From NCBI GenBank assembly GCA_009602735.1, contig WELA01003597.1:504882-568881 (forward strand): a DNA stretch of 64,000 bases, read 5' to 3'. The position numbers were made by a program, and so were the translations under genes. The DNA is from Mesotaenium endlicherianum. Taxonomy: Eukaryota > Streptophyta > Zygnematophyceae > Zygnematales > Mesotaeniaceae. Within the stretch, counting starts at the first letter, position 1. Each line of letters starts with the position of its first letter. Under the pieces are notes generated by a model. That model had not been told where the DNA came from and ran no database searches. It saw only the letters and a program-made list of their open reading frames with translations. Positions 31,262-42,900 of this stretch are shown here, in pieces.

Positions 31262-34200
31262 ATGTTCTTCTTCGAGCTGGAGCTTGAGCAGGAAGAGAAG
31301 GAGGTCGCCAAGAAGGGGCAGGGGCCGCACCAGGTGTGTTTCTTGATGTGCTCCTACGGGTGTATGTGCGCGTGCATGTCTCCCTATGACCACGTCCCTT
31401 CCCCTTCCACTTCTCCCTTTCTTTCCGCCCTCTCCCCGCCTCCCCCTCCCCCCCCCCCCTCTTGATCTCCCACTTGCTCGTTGCCCCCAGGACGCGTGCG
31501 ACGCGCATGCATATGCGAGCATATCCTAGCCTCTGCCCCTACCCATTTGCCCCAACCCCCTCCCCCTCTCTTTCCACCCCCCCACACCTTGCCCGCCCAC
31601 CTGACAGCTCATCAGGTCAAGTGCTGTGTGGGCCAAGTGTCTGAAGTGTGTCGAGATGGCAGGGGGTCACTTGTTGAGCCAAGGGTAGCACTGCACAAGC
31701 TTCAGGGCTTTTGGTTTGTATCCAAATTGGGGTTTAAGGTCTACTTCCAGACTTGTGGTTCAGGGTTTGGGCCATTTGGCCGTTCTCAGGCGGAGCCTGT
31801 CCACTGTTGCGTGTCGCGGGTGGACCACGCCAAGTGGCTTTCCTCCCCCCATCACACTTGCTGGGAATTAGACAGACCGTCCCTGCTAGCCCTCCCTAGA
31901 CATCGCCGCCACTCGCACTCACTCACTCTAGAGCTGACTTTCTCCCTCACTCTCACCGACAGGCTGACGATGCGGCTCTCTGATTCACTCATTCAATCGC
32001 TCATAGACTCGCACTCTTGCCCACTTACTCCATCTCAATCTCTCACTTGCTCGCGCACTCACTTTCTCCAACATGGACTGCCATTCAGCTCCTTGTCCAT
32101 GACCGGCGAGGTGACTGTCTGACTACCCGGCCGTCTCAGTCTCACTGACAGTCTGACTGTCAACCGCTCGCTCACTAGCTCTCCGGTGAGTGACCGAGTC
32201 ACCCCACTGGAAGGCTGAAACGAGCAACCCTAGGGTGGTCCTGCATGCATCTCTGCCTTCAGCACTCAGCGATAGAGCTTTTGCGGGACAAGCCCGTCAG
32301 GCAAGTCCAAGGGTGGCTAAGCTTGGGATGTGCGTCCTGGGCTGGGGGGGGGATAACTGGTGCAGGCAGATACCAGCAGCAGCGGCAGCACGGCGTCGCT
32401 CGCGCCACCTGCCCTCAAGCGCGCACCGTCATCAGCGCAGTCACTGGAGGGGGCCGGGAAGGAGGAAGAAGAGAAGCGTCAGGTGGCAGCCAGGGCTCCG
32501 GCAGGCAGTGCCCGCGCAGGGGCCCTCCCCCCGCTGAGCCCGCAAGCTGCCCCGGTTCAGCTGTCAGCCTCCCAAGCATTTGCTGCTGACTCTGACAAGA
32601 CGGCGACGGCGACGGCGACGGCGGCGGCGCCACCGGAAGTCAGAGAGACTGGGGGAGACTTTCTCCCTAGGGTGGGCTCTGGGGCGGTGGAGGCGACGGC
32701 GGAAAAGAGCCCTCCTTCTGCAGGAGAGAGCACCTGGGGCGTCAACGGCGCCCTCATCGGGGCACCCTCCTTCTCCACCTGGGTGGGTGTCGCTCGCTCC
32801 CCGCCGAAGAACGGCCTGCCAGAACCTCAGACCTCATACCGTGCAAAGCGTGCGCTGCAGTCTGAGAGCTGTGACCAGCTGTGAGCTGCGAGTAGCAATC
32901 GCCTCAGTGCAGAAGTGTGCACGTTTGTGGAGGAATACTTTCAGTGGGGCTGCCGTGTTTGAGGGTTTGCCAAACTGGGCTGGGCGGGGCGGGGATGAGC
33001 TGGGCTGGGCTGGGCTGGGCTGGGATGGGCGGAGGCGGACGCTGGGTGCAGTGGCGGGAGTGGCGCGGGGTCTGAAGCACCCCATCCCATATTGTGCGCT
33101 CTTGAGGCCTCTTCATCAAAGCCTCTTCTCCCTCCCCCCTCCTCCCTCCCTCTCGGGGGCATCCTCCTTCCTCCCTCCATCTTGCTCTGCCCTGCCTCCC
33201 AGCCCTGGGTGTGAACGTGCGCACACTTAGGCAAACTTTTGTATCCATATGCTCGGACGGGAGGGGACAAGGGGGGAGGGGCGGAGGGGTGGGTGGAGGA
33301 AGGGGTGGGAGGGAGAGAGACCTAGAGATAGACAGAGGGAGGGAGAGGGAGGGAGGGGCAGCCAGAGATACACATATGCGCGTGTGTCACCAAGTGCTGA
33401 CTCCAGACGCCATTGTCATCATGCGCAGCTGCAAGGCCGCGCCAGCAAAGCCCGAGAAGCCCGGGATATGTCTGGGGTGGCGAAGACGAAGCTGATCGTG
33501 GCCGCATGGAAAGAGGGCCAAGAGGGCCAGGTGTCAGCCCTGGGAGAAAGCGCGGCGGAGGACCCAGGTTTTGTGGAGGAGCGGCTGCGGCTGCAAAGGG
33601 AGTTGCTGATGGTGCGGGAGCGCGAGCGCGTCGAGCGCGTGAACCGCGAGGCGTCCAATCACCGCGTTGACGTGCGTAACGCTGACAGCTGTCTCGACGT
33701 TCTTCCGCACCCCCTCGTCAACAGCCGTTTGCTCATTATTATATCCTGCCCCACCTCCCCCCCTTCTCCCCCCCCNNNNNNNNNNNNNNNNNNNNNNNNN
33801 NNNNNNNNNNNNNNNNNNNNNNNNNNNNNNNNNNNNNNNNNNNNNNNNNNNNNNNNNNNNNNNNNNNNNNNNNNNNNNNNNNNNNNNNNNNNNNNNNNNN
33901 NNNNNNNNNNNNNNNNNNNNNNNNNNNNNNNNNNNNNNNNNNNNNNNNNNNNNNNNNNNNNNNNNNNNNNNNNNNNNNNNNNNNNNNNNNNNNNNNNNNN
34001 NNNNNNNNNNNNNNNNNNNNNNNNNNNNNNNNNNNNNNNNNNNNNNNNNNNNNNNNNNNNNNNNNNNNNNNNNNNNNNNNNNNNNNNNNNNNNNNNNNNN
34101 NNNNNNNNNNNNNNNNNNNNNNNNNNNNNNNNNNNNNNNNNNNNNNNNNNNNNNNNNNNNNNNNNNNNNNNNNNNNNNNNNNNNNNNNNNNNNNNNNNNN

Positions 34201-37200
34201 NNNNNNNNNNNNNNNNNNNNNNNNNNNNNNNNNNNNNNNNNNNNNNNNNNNNNNNNNNNNNNNNNNNNNNNNNNNNNNNNNNNNNNNNNNNNNNNNNNNN
34301 NNNNNCCCCCCGAACCCCTCACTCCGTCTTCCCAACCCCAACCCCAAACCCCCTGTTGCCTCCTTGTCCAGGGCTTTTGAAAGTCCCTGGAGCCGCCTGA
34401 ACAACTGAGCTGCTTGGGGAGAAGCTCGAGGGTGCACCCAGACTAGCAGGCGTGTCGCATCCTACCTGTGACACTTGGCAGGGCATGGCAGCCCATTGTG
34501 CCTCCTGCCCCTCTCTCGCCTTGGGCTGCTTTGGCCGGCACCCCCTTTCTCTGCTCCCTTTGGGCGTATCACTGCAGCAGTGTCGTCGGGCCAAAGTCCT
34601 TGAAAGGTAGTAGAGGAACAGGGGTTTGAGAATTTTCTTGCTGAGGGGAAGGAAGGGGGGGGGCAAGGGATGGGGGTGGATTTTATCCTGCATTTCTGTC
34701 TTCCATTCCATCTATGGTGGAGGAGCGATCTTGTCCATCCTCCTCATTGACGTTGTGGGCGGGCTGGTGGGGACAGGTGGACAGCGGCGACGGGCCGTTC
34801 CGCCCGCCCAAGGCACCTGCCGCCCAGCCCACTGGAGAGCAGCAGCGTCTGGTGTCCAGGCTTGTGACAGGTGTCACGCAGGTGCGTGACTGGGTGGGTG
34901 GGTGCTGGCTGCCCTCTCTCTGTCTCTTGATTCCTGGACTCTTTCTTTGCGCTGCTGCCCCTGCCCACCTCCTCTAATCCTCGCAGGCACGCATGCACAT
35001 CTCACGCACGCACACGCGCACGCAGGTACACACACGCTTGGGTGTGTGTGTATGTATGTGTTTGTGTGTCTACATGTACCCACGTAGGAATGTCGCGTAG
35101 GGTCCTGGTACTATTGGGTGCATCCATGTGTGAGTTCCTTGCACAATGCGTCTACCTGTTTGCCGGCACACGCGCGCGCGCACGCGCCTGGGCCTGGGCC
35201 TGACCCAGAAGTCCTTTGCCGCTAGTTGCAGCTTAGCCAGATGTGGAGCGCTTGGTCCAACGTGGCCCCAGTGGAAGGTGGCTCCTTTGCTCTGGCCCGC
35301 CGGCGGTGGCTCCTCATCGAATCATCTGTGTATGGCTTATGCTTGTTTTTACTTACTGTTGAATGCTCGTCCAGCTCTTTGCCTCGGGGACGTCGGCGGC
35401 CAAGCCGCCACTGGCAAGCGTGGGAGAGCAACAGGTGGCGGCTGCACCTGCCACTCCTGCCATTGCTCCAGCTGCTGCTGCTGCCGCCCCTTCCTCCTCC
35501 TCTCCTCGGGAAGCAGGACCTTTGTCGCCAGCGGCGCTCCAGATGGCGGCACCAGAAGAGGAGCAGGGCATTCTAGAGGGCCAGCTGCCGGGTGCCTTTG
35601 TACGTCCTTCTAATCACTCCTTCTATCACTCTCTCTTTGAGTACCTTGTTCCTTTTTGTTATGTCACTTATTTTGATTGCTGCTGTGGTTACATCTCTCA
35701 AACCTCTGAGCTCTAAGGTTTGTGTTTGGGTTTGGGTTAGAGGTTCAGAAATTTTTACAGTTGTTTACCCTGAGTTTTTAAATATTTCCTTCCGAATTGC
35801 AAACCTTTGTCTCATGTTCTCATTCTCTGCTGCAAGGGTTGCCAGAGAGTGCTGTTCCCTGCCCCGGGGAGTGGAAGACGTTGCCAGCTGTCGTCAGGTG
35901 TCTGCTGCACACCCGTGTGTATGTCCAGTCTTGACCGCGTCACGCTCAGCGGAAGCCGCAGCAATCGAAGGCGCCCTCTCTGGAGGGTGGCAAGCTTTGC
36001 CGAAGAGCGCATGCGATGAATAAAGTGCTGCAGCAGAAGCGAGGGGCCTGATTTGACCCAATCTCTTCCACCTCCGTGGATGCTGCCAACCAACGCACGC
36101 CGATGAACGCCCATCGGTTCTGGCACGCAAGGAGTTCTGTATGTGGCTCGTTGTTCGAAATAAACTCACTGCTGGTACTCTGTCTGGATCCGTGCGAGTG
36201 GTGGTGGTGCCTTTGTGCTTTGTGTGTGTGTGTGTGTGCGTGTGTGTGTATGGGCGGGGGGCGGGTGCTTCTGGTGCAGATATACTTTGGCGACGGGCCT
36301 TTGGACGTGCCAGAAGTGCTCCACATGTCGCAGGAGGTGGAGGACCACCTGGCGGCCGAGTTCAGGACAGGTGTCGCCCGCGTTTGGGCCCTCTCCCTCG
36401 GCGTGCAGCGCCTGGCACAGCAGTCGGCGCCGCTCCGTGCGACTGCTCATGACGAGAAGACGCAGAAGAATGCGGCGGCGTGTGTGGCGACGATGGCGGT
36501 GCCGTTTTTGGTTTCTCTCGAGGGGCCATTCCAGACGGCCTCTCTGATGGAAGCCGCGAGGGAGCGTTCGGCTGAGGTGAGCTCCTCCTGAGGTTTCCTT
36601 GGCTGTCGAATCTCGATCACTGACTCGTTGGTCGCTGGCATAAATCTGTTGGTCGTTGCTTGGTGACGGACGAAAGTGCTTCGTCATTGTTTGTTTGTCT
36701 TTATTTTGTGGTGTCAATGTTGATTTGTCAAGTTGCTGGGCGGGAGTTGCCAGCTGTCGTGCCATCTCTGGTCATCGGTGGCCTACCACTGCTGCCCGTG
36801 CATGTGCGCCTGCCTGCCCCTGGCTTTTCTCCTGCGTGTCCCTTCTCCCCCTCCTGGACCCCTAGGATTGTGGCGACCAGCTGCCCGTTCATTTGCGCCT
36901 GCCTGTCTCCGACCCGCCTTCCCCTGCATGTCCCTTCTCCACCCTCCTTCCCCTAAGCCCAAACACCTGCGTATTGTGTCGACCAACTCTTTGTGCGTGT
37001 GCGCCTGCTCCTGGCTTGCACGTCTCTTTTCCCCCTTCCGTCCCCCCTCAGCCCTGAATGTCAATCCTTACCCTACCCCGTCCAGCTTCTCCTCAGTATC
37101 CCTCTCCTGTTAGGGTTGGGGGCTGGGTGAATTCGCTCCACTCTGCAGCTCCCCCTACACAAGTTGTTTGGGGGGGGGGGGTAGAAGAAAGGTGATGAGT

Positions 37201-38920
37201 TCAGATGTCAGAGGAGAAAGAGCAGAAGGGGGCATGCAAGGAAAGTGGGGTGCGGACAAGGAGAGGCGAGCGGGGTAGGGCAAGGGAAGGAACCCAGGGG
37301 GGAAGGAAGGGGGGGCAGGGACGTGCAGGGAACGCTGGCTCATTGCGACTCGCGCCTGATTGTGATGATTAGCAGCAGGGCGAGGGTGGCGGGACCATTG
37401 CAACCGCTGGGCACCTACAGCCAGCTGCAAGCAATGATGCGGGCGCAGCTGGTCTCACCCACCCCCTCAGAGGCGACGCAAGTGCATCCGATTGCGGCGT
37501 CGGGCCTGGTGCTGAGGGGGCCCGCGAGCGCTCCTTGGGCGGCGGCCCGCATAACAGCAATAGCAGCGGCAGTGGCAGCAGCGCCGCCTTTGAGGTGGTG
37601 GGCAAGCCTCCTGCGCTGCCGCGGCTGCAGCTGCAGGCGCGCGACGCTAGCGGAAGGGGAGGGGCGTCATCCCACAGAAGCTCCCCGGATTCTACGCCGT
37701 ATGACAGCCCGACATCGCTTGCGCCAGAGCGAGAGGAGGAAGAGGCAGAGGAGGGCGAGGGGGGAGAGGAGGGAGAGCAGGGAGAGGAGGAGGGGGCCAA
37801 GCGCCAAGAGGAGGGGGGAGAGGAGGAGGAGGGGGGAGCGAGCAGCCGAGGGACTGGTGGCAAGATACTCTCCATTGATGTTGTGTCAGGATCGCACGAG
37901 GCGAGGGCCGCCCCGAGTGAGCTGGATGGAAGAGTAGAGACTTCCATAGCCGCAGCAGAAGCAGCGGCAGCAGCCGCCGCTGTGCCGGCGCCGGTTGCTG
38001 CAGGGGCAGCTGTGGCTGACGTGCGTGCGGATGCTCGCCCAGTGGCTGTAGACGGCGTCTTCCCTGCTGCTGCTGCTGCTGTGCCCGGCCGGAGCTATGC
38101 AGCTGATGGCAGCAGCTGTGCTGAGGTAGCTAGGCAGGTGGAGGGTGACGTGGATGATGACGAGAGTGATGACGAGGATGCTGGTGAAAATGCTGAGAAG
38201 TATGCTGACGAAGACGCTGACGAGGATGCTGACGATGGGGGGTTTGAGTCGCCTGCGTCGGACTTTGGGTCGCCGCGCTCGCACTTCTCCAACAGCAGCG
38301 CCGCCTTCTCTGCTGCAGGCTCCCTGCGGGGAGCCGCACGGGCCAGGGCCGGGGGCAGGGGTGGCGCTTTTCAGGGTGTCAACACAGAGGCAGCCAGAGT
38401 GCTGGCTCCCCCAAGCAGCCGCCAGGTGGCAGGCTCGCAGCTGGTCTCCCCCGCCCCTCTTTCTGTTCCTATTGCGGACCATCCTGCTGCCGAAGTTGCG
38501 GGGCAAGCAGCTGCACCCCAGCCCTCTATGGCAGCAGCAGCTGCTGCTGCTCCTGGCGGCGGGGGGCCTGCAGTTGGTGCTGCTGCCACGTCATCATCTG
38601 CTCCTGCTGGTGCTGTTGTTGGTCCTGCCTCGGACCGCCACCAGCCAATGGGGAGGCAGCCCCTGTCTCTGACGAGCAGAGACCTGCGCGAGCTCAACGA
38701 GAAGACGGCTGCAGCGGGGACGACAAATGGCGTCGCCTCGTGGCTCCAGCAGGCATCCCCTGCCCCCCACGCGGCCCGTGCGGACGACAGGAGCAACAGC
38801 AGCAGGGGGCACACCGACCCAAGTGCCGCAGCGGCCCACTTGTCGTTGGCGCCTCAGGCGGAGGAGGATGCGCACGAAGTGCTTGCCACTGCTGCCGCTT
38901 CTCCTGCTCACGGGCACTCC

Positions 38921-38951
<31 letters not shown>

Positions 38952-41059
38952 TGCAGCAACTGCCTGTCCCTGCTACTGATGTAGTGGCGCCAGATGGTGG
39001 ACTTCCCGGCGGCCTGCAGGAGGAGCAGGTGAGCAGCAACAATCTCAACGTTGCGCTCTCTGCCTCCGCACGCCAATTCTGCGTCCTTTGTAAACTGTCC
39101 CGTGTGCGGCCTCCTTGATCCTTTCATCGGCTTGTGCCTTGTTGCCAGAACCGCCAGAAGTGCCAGACCCATTACGTGGCCGAGAGAGCTCCCACCTGGA
39201 CAGGCTCAGAGCTGCGGACTGAAGCTGGTTGTTGAGCTGCTGACTGGGAGCTGCTAACTGAGGGCAGACGTGCCTTCCTGCTTTCTTTCTTGCTTGCTTG
39301 GTGCTGCTCACGGGGCTTTTTGGAGCTGCATGCTCATATGGCCGCGCGCAACCTGCAGCGTGCAGCGTGGGGTCTTGTTCACTGAAAGGCAATGGCAGGG
39401 GGAGGGTGCTGGGTGGTGCTGGCAAGGGCCAGGGGAGGAGGGCTCCCAGTCGCCGGTGATCTCGGTTCCCTTGCAGTGGGAACGCGTGTGGTGTGTGTCT
39501 GTGCGTGTGAGTGCGCGTGAGGCGCTCCTGGGCCTGGAGGGCAGATTAGAAGCTCCTCAGGATCTCTGCCCGTGCTGAATGCTGATCTTACAGCGCTGCG
39601 GGCTCGCCACCTTCTCTGTCGGCGTTAGACGCAAGGATGCCACGGGGGCCGCCAGACGTAAGCATGCGAGGAGCAGTACGAACGCGCACGCAGGATGCTG
39701 TCGCATTGAAAGAGACTCGCAATGGCGCTTTTTCACCTGGCTCGGCTATGTGTGCGTGCTTGTGTGTGTGTGTGTGGGGCATATGTGTGTGTGTGCATGT
39801 GTATGTGTTTGCATGTGTGTGTGCTTGTATGCATGTGCGTGTGTGTGTGTGTGTGCGCGCTCATGGCAGGAGTCGTTGGAAGCAAGCAAGGAAAAGGAGC
39901 AGCAGGAAGTGCGCGTGGCGGAGCTGGAGGAGCAGCTGAGGGCATCGGAGGAGCAGAGGCAGGCAGAGCAGGCCCAGGCGACTCGTGCTGAAGCAGAAAG
40001 GGAGCAGCAGTATAAGGCTGACATGGCAGGGCTGGAGCAGCGGCTGACGGAAATGGAGGAGCAGAGGGCGACCCAGCAGGCCCGGGCAGCTCAGCTGGAG
40101 GCAGAGATGGGGCGGCAGTACGCAGCCCACATAGCAGCGCTGGAGGAGCGGCTGAGGGCGTCAGAGAAGGAGCGGGCGGCCAAGCAGGCCCGGGCGGCTC
40201 AGCTGGAGGCCTCCTTGGCCCAAGCCCAGCTGGCAGCCTCCCAGGTACGCCACCTTGCTGGGCTGCTTCTAGTGATTCCTGCTGGGTGAGTAACAGGTTT
40301 TCTTACTGCTCTTTGGAGTGGGGACTTTGTTTTCTGCCACTTATTGTTGGAGCAGAGGGCTGTCTGCTTGCACGCATGTTTGCGCGCCTTACCGACAGCA
40401 TTTGCCTATCAGAGTTATGTTGTTCTCTTCTGACACGGCTGTTATTCGTAAAGGCTTCAGATTATTCTCTTCTGGTAGTGGGATGCTGTGGCTTTTTCCC
40501 GAGGTCGACATGTGGCAGCCTGCTCTGCCCTCCTATCTTGTCTATCATCTCTCCTATCTCGTCCTCTCCTGTCCTCTTGCTGGGCATTGGTGCAAGATGT
40601 CGTTAGTCTGCTCATCACTGTTTTGCTTTTTTGATGTTCATCCTGCCTGCATCACTTCTTCCAGCATGATGCTTTGTGCATATAGTATAGAGTCATAAGC
40701 ACACACGCGCATGCGCGTGCGCGCGCGCGCTCACACACACACACACACACATACACACACGGCAGCTTCTCTCCCCAGCCTCTCTCTTCCACACACATGG
40801 GCACGCATGAAAGTGCACTGTAGCAGCCCACCACAAGTTGTGGGGCACAATTAGAGAGAAGCCGTTTCTTCTCCAACAGGATAGCCTCCCCCCTGCTCCC
40901 CCTGGTTTTTATATCTCCCCTGATGCGCAGCTGCAAGGCCAACTGGAGGCGTCAGCTGCCGAAACCATTGTCCTGAAGAGACAAGTGGCGGCCCTGAAGG
41001 AAAGCCACTTGTCGGCCGCTGCCGCCCTCCTTCAAGCGGTGCAGGAGGAGACCTTATAG
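31262..41059 (+). CDS. multi-exon gene for an acidic, Ala/Gln-rich coiled-coil protein
   Basis: The ATG at 31262 has a strong context (GCCGCCATG) and starts MFFFELELEQEEKEVAKKG. Supported exons are 31262-31333, 32366-32782, 33429-33671, 34777-34881, 35375-35599, 36280-36576, 37379-39028, 39870-40244 and 40931-41059. Every one has consensus GT and AG borders, and every one is a whole number of codons, so all introns are phase 0. Another short exon may lie near 35.84-35.90 kb, and more may be hidden in the gap at 33776-34305. The protein has an acidic and Ser/Ala-rich middle, a poly-Gln run and a C-terminal coiled coil, with no signal peptide or membrane segment. I recognise no named family. 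A scaffold or cytoskeletal role is possible but unproven. Confidence 0.7.
32598..32632 (+). repeat. GACGGC hexanucleotide run
   Basis: GGCGAC/GACGGC repeats inside exon 2 encode alternating Thr and Ala. Confidence 0.8.
32975..33030 (+). repeat. GGCTG pentanucleotide repeat in an intron
   Basis: Five or more consecutive GGGCTGGGCTG-type units lie between exons 2 and 3. Confidence 0.8.
33250..33365 (+). repeat. purine-rich GGGAGG/GAGA tract in an intron
   Basis: Almost pure G/A on the plus strand for over 100 bases, just before exon 3. Confidence 0.7.
33776..34305. other. assembly gap (530 n) within the coiled-coil gene
   Basis: Both sides of the gap are poly-C. It separates exon 33429-33671 from exon 34777-34881. 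Confidence 0.95.
36221..36252 (+). repeat. TG dinucleotide repeat
   Basis: A run of TG with a few interruptions lies upstream of exon 36280-36576. Confidence 0.85.
37379..39028 (+). CDS. 1,650-bp central exon of the coiled-coil gene
   Basis: It opens after TTAGCAGCAG with GEGGGTIATAGHLQP and closes at EEQ before GTGAGC, exactly 550 codons with no stop. It encodes an EEEEAEEGEGGEEGEQ acidic block from the GAG-rich stretch at 37.73-37.85 kb. Further on are an Ala-rich stretch, an Asp/Glu-rich segment (DDDESDDEDAGEN), Ser/Pro-rich parts and a poly-Gln run of ten at 38.92-38.95 kb. The composition suggests disorder. No globular domain is recognised. Confidence 0.75.
39760..39860 (+). repeat. long TG/TGTG microsatellite
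   Basis: About 100 bases of TG with CA and TA interruptions, ending just before the acceptor of the coiled-coil exon at 39870. Confidence 0.85.
39870..40244 (+). CDS. coiled-coil exon of the GC-rich gene
   Basis: The acceptor CATGGCAG opens ESLEASKEKEQQEVRVAELE and the exon ends LAQAQLAASQ before GTACGC, 125 codons, phase 0. The sequence has clear heptads and three internal repeats of the type RAAQLEA...LEERLRASEKER. The same pattern recurs in the minus-strand segment at 53.1-55.8 kb, which supports paralogy. Confidence 0.85.
40690..40775. repeat. CA/GC dinucleotide microsatellite
   Basis: ACACACGCGC, GCGCGCGCGC and a long CA run are adjacent in an intron. Confidence 0.85.
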
Positions 41060-42900
41060 CATCCGCCGATATGCTAGTGGGTGACGGCTAAGGGAAAAAA
41101 CGCTTTCAGATGATGATGAGAAAGGAGTGGGGCTGAGGGAGTAAGACAGCAGGAGGGGCACGCTCACTAAGGCTGAGATGGCCATCCTGCCACCTGACCT
41201 AATATTTCAATGTCTCGCATTGCGGGTCGAGTGTGGAAGCTGAGTGTGGAGCAGCAGGAGGACCACGGGCAGCATTTCAGAGGAGAACAGAGGGCGTGTG
41301 ATAGATGAAGAGGGGATGATAGAAGGGGAGAGGAGCAGGCAGATGCAGTCAGGCACTTGCTGTGCTTCTTTTTTGCACAGTCATGTATGAAGCAGCAGCA
41401 GCAGCATCAGCAGCAGCAGCAGCAGCAGGATGGGAAGAAGTTCGGTCTGGCGGGGGCAGTGCTACAGCAGCAGCAGCAAGCAGCAGCAAATGAGAAGCAG
41501 CAACAGCATCAGCAGCAGGAGGAGGAGAGAAGAGGAAGGTGGAGGAGGTGGTGGCTGCAACCAAAGGGATACGCCTTCTCATGGGACGAGAGGACTTGAA
41601 GCGTGGGCACTGTAGATGACGCGGGATCTGCTGATGGTGGTGCAGTAGGGAGGGCGGAGCGGCAGCTGACAGGCCAAAGAAGGCAGACAGAGAGAGAGGC
41701 AGAGGTGAGGGCGAGGTTTGGCTGTTGTTGCAAGCAGGAGGGAGGCTTCTGAAGCGCAGTCTGATGCTGCCTGGAGCATGCGACTGAGGAGCATTTGTTG
41801 GCTGTTGAAAGCCGTGGGCAGAAGCGCAGGAGGAGGAGGAGGAGGAGGAGGAGGAAAGAGGCAGGACGAAAGTTGAGCATTGGGCTGAGCTTGCGGCGCC
41901 AATGGGCCCGGGGCTCTTTCCGTACGTAGGAATTAGTTATCCCCAGCCCCCTCTCCCTCCCTTGGCCACACCTTTCAGTTCTTCCCCACCTGCATACAGA
42001 CACGCAGAGGTGCAGGGGATGGTGGCACGCCACGTGCGGCTCATCGGTGCAGGGGTTGAGTGGGCTACTTTTTACTCCTAGTCCTTGTCTGCCCGGACAG
42101 GGCACTCATTCTTTCCTTCATATGGTGTTACAAGGTCGCCTGGAGGCTGCAACCTGTTTCATTTAGAACCCTATTTAGACTATGTACATATACTATTCCG
42201 ACTATTATAGCTACTCTAAGTACACATGATACAAATATAGACTACAGGGACGATGATATAGGCGGGGGCGCCTGAAGGCCTGTCGATAATGGCCTCTTGA
42301 CGAGCCTTGCTGGGCATCAGGCGCATCAGTGGCGCAGGAGGCTCGGGCGGCACAAGACTAGGAGTTTTGAAAGTAGATGAAAGAAAGGCAGAGGGGCGGG
42401 CAAAAGGGGACAGAGGGAGGGAAGTGAAGGTGCAGGAGGTGATCTCCTGCCTGTGAAGCAGCAGCCGATGCACCCCCCTGACTACACTGTGGGTCTACGT
42501 GTCCCTGTGCTCTTTAAGTGTCATTCACATTGGTATGCCTTATGCGTGAATCCCGTTCAAACTGTAGTTGGCATTGCTGCTGCTACTGCTAGCTGCGCTG
42601 TCAGTAATTTTATTTTTTTTTGTTCTCAAACTATCTGTCCTGAGGCCTGCTCTTGGCGTGTATGTGTTGCATCCCTTGCAAGAGTATCACGGCTTGCGAT
42701 GTTCACTTGATTATCTATCATCGATTGATATGTGCTGCCCAGTTTGCTAGTTGTGCTTTCTCGAGAATGTGCGGCAATAGCGCACCGGAGGTGCCGGCCG
42801 TGGCTTTTATAGGTGCCTGTCCCATATGAGGTGGTGGTACACCTCACTTACAGCCCACTCCCATTTCTGCTCACAGCTTGCCCTCTGTCCCCGTGGTGCA
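41060..42900. other. no gene seen; 3' flank of the coiled-coil gene with simple repeats
   Basis: It contains CAG runs at about 41391-41430 and 41466-41525 and a GGA run at 41828-41856. No frame continues the gene. Any 3' untranslated region would lie here. Confidence 0.5.

Noticed and set aside
33249-34437. ORFs containing long X runs
   Set aside because: They are produced by translating through an assembly gap. The same applies to 45920-47059 and 19873-20993.
41057-41113. Possible extension of the coiled-coil gene past its TAG to a triple TGA
   Set aside because: The extra 18 codons have no coiled-coil character, and the extension would require TAG read-through at two sites.
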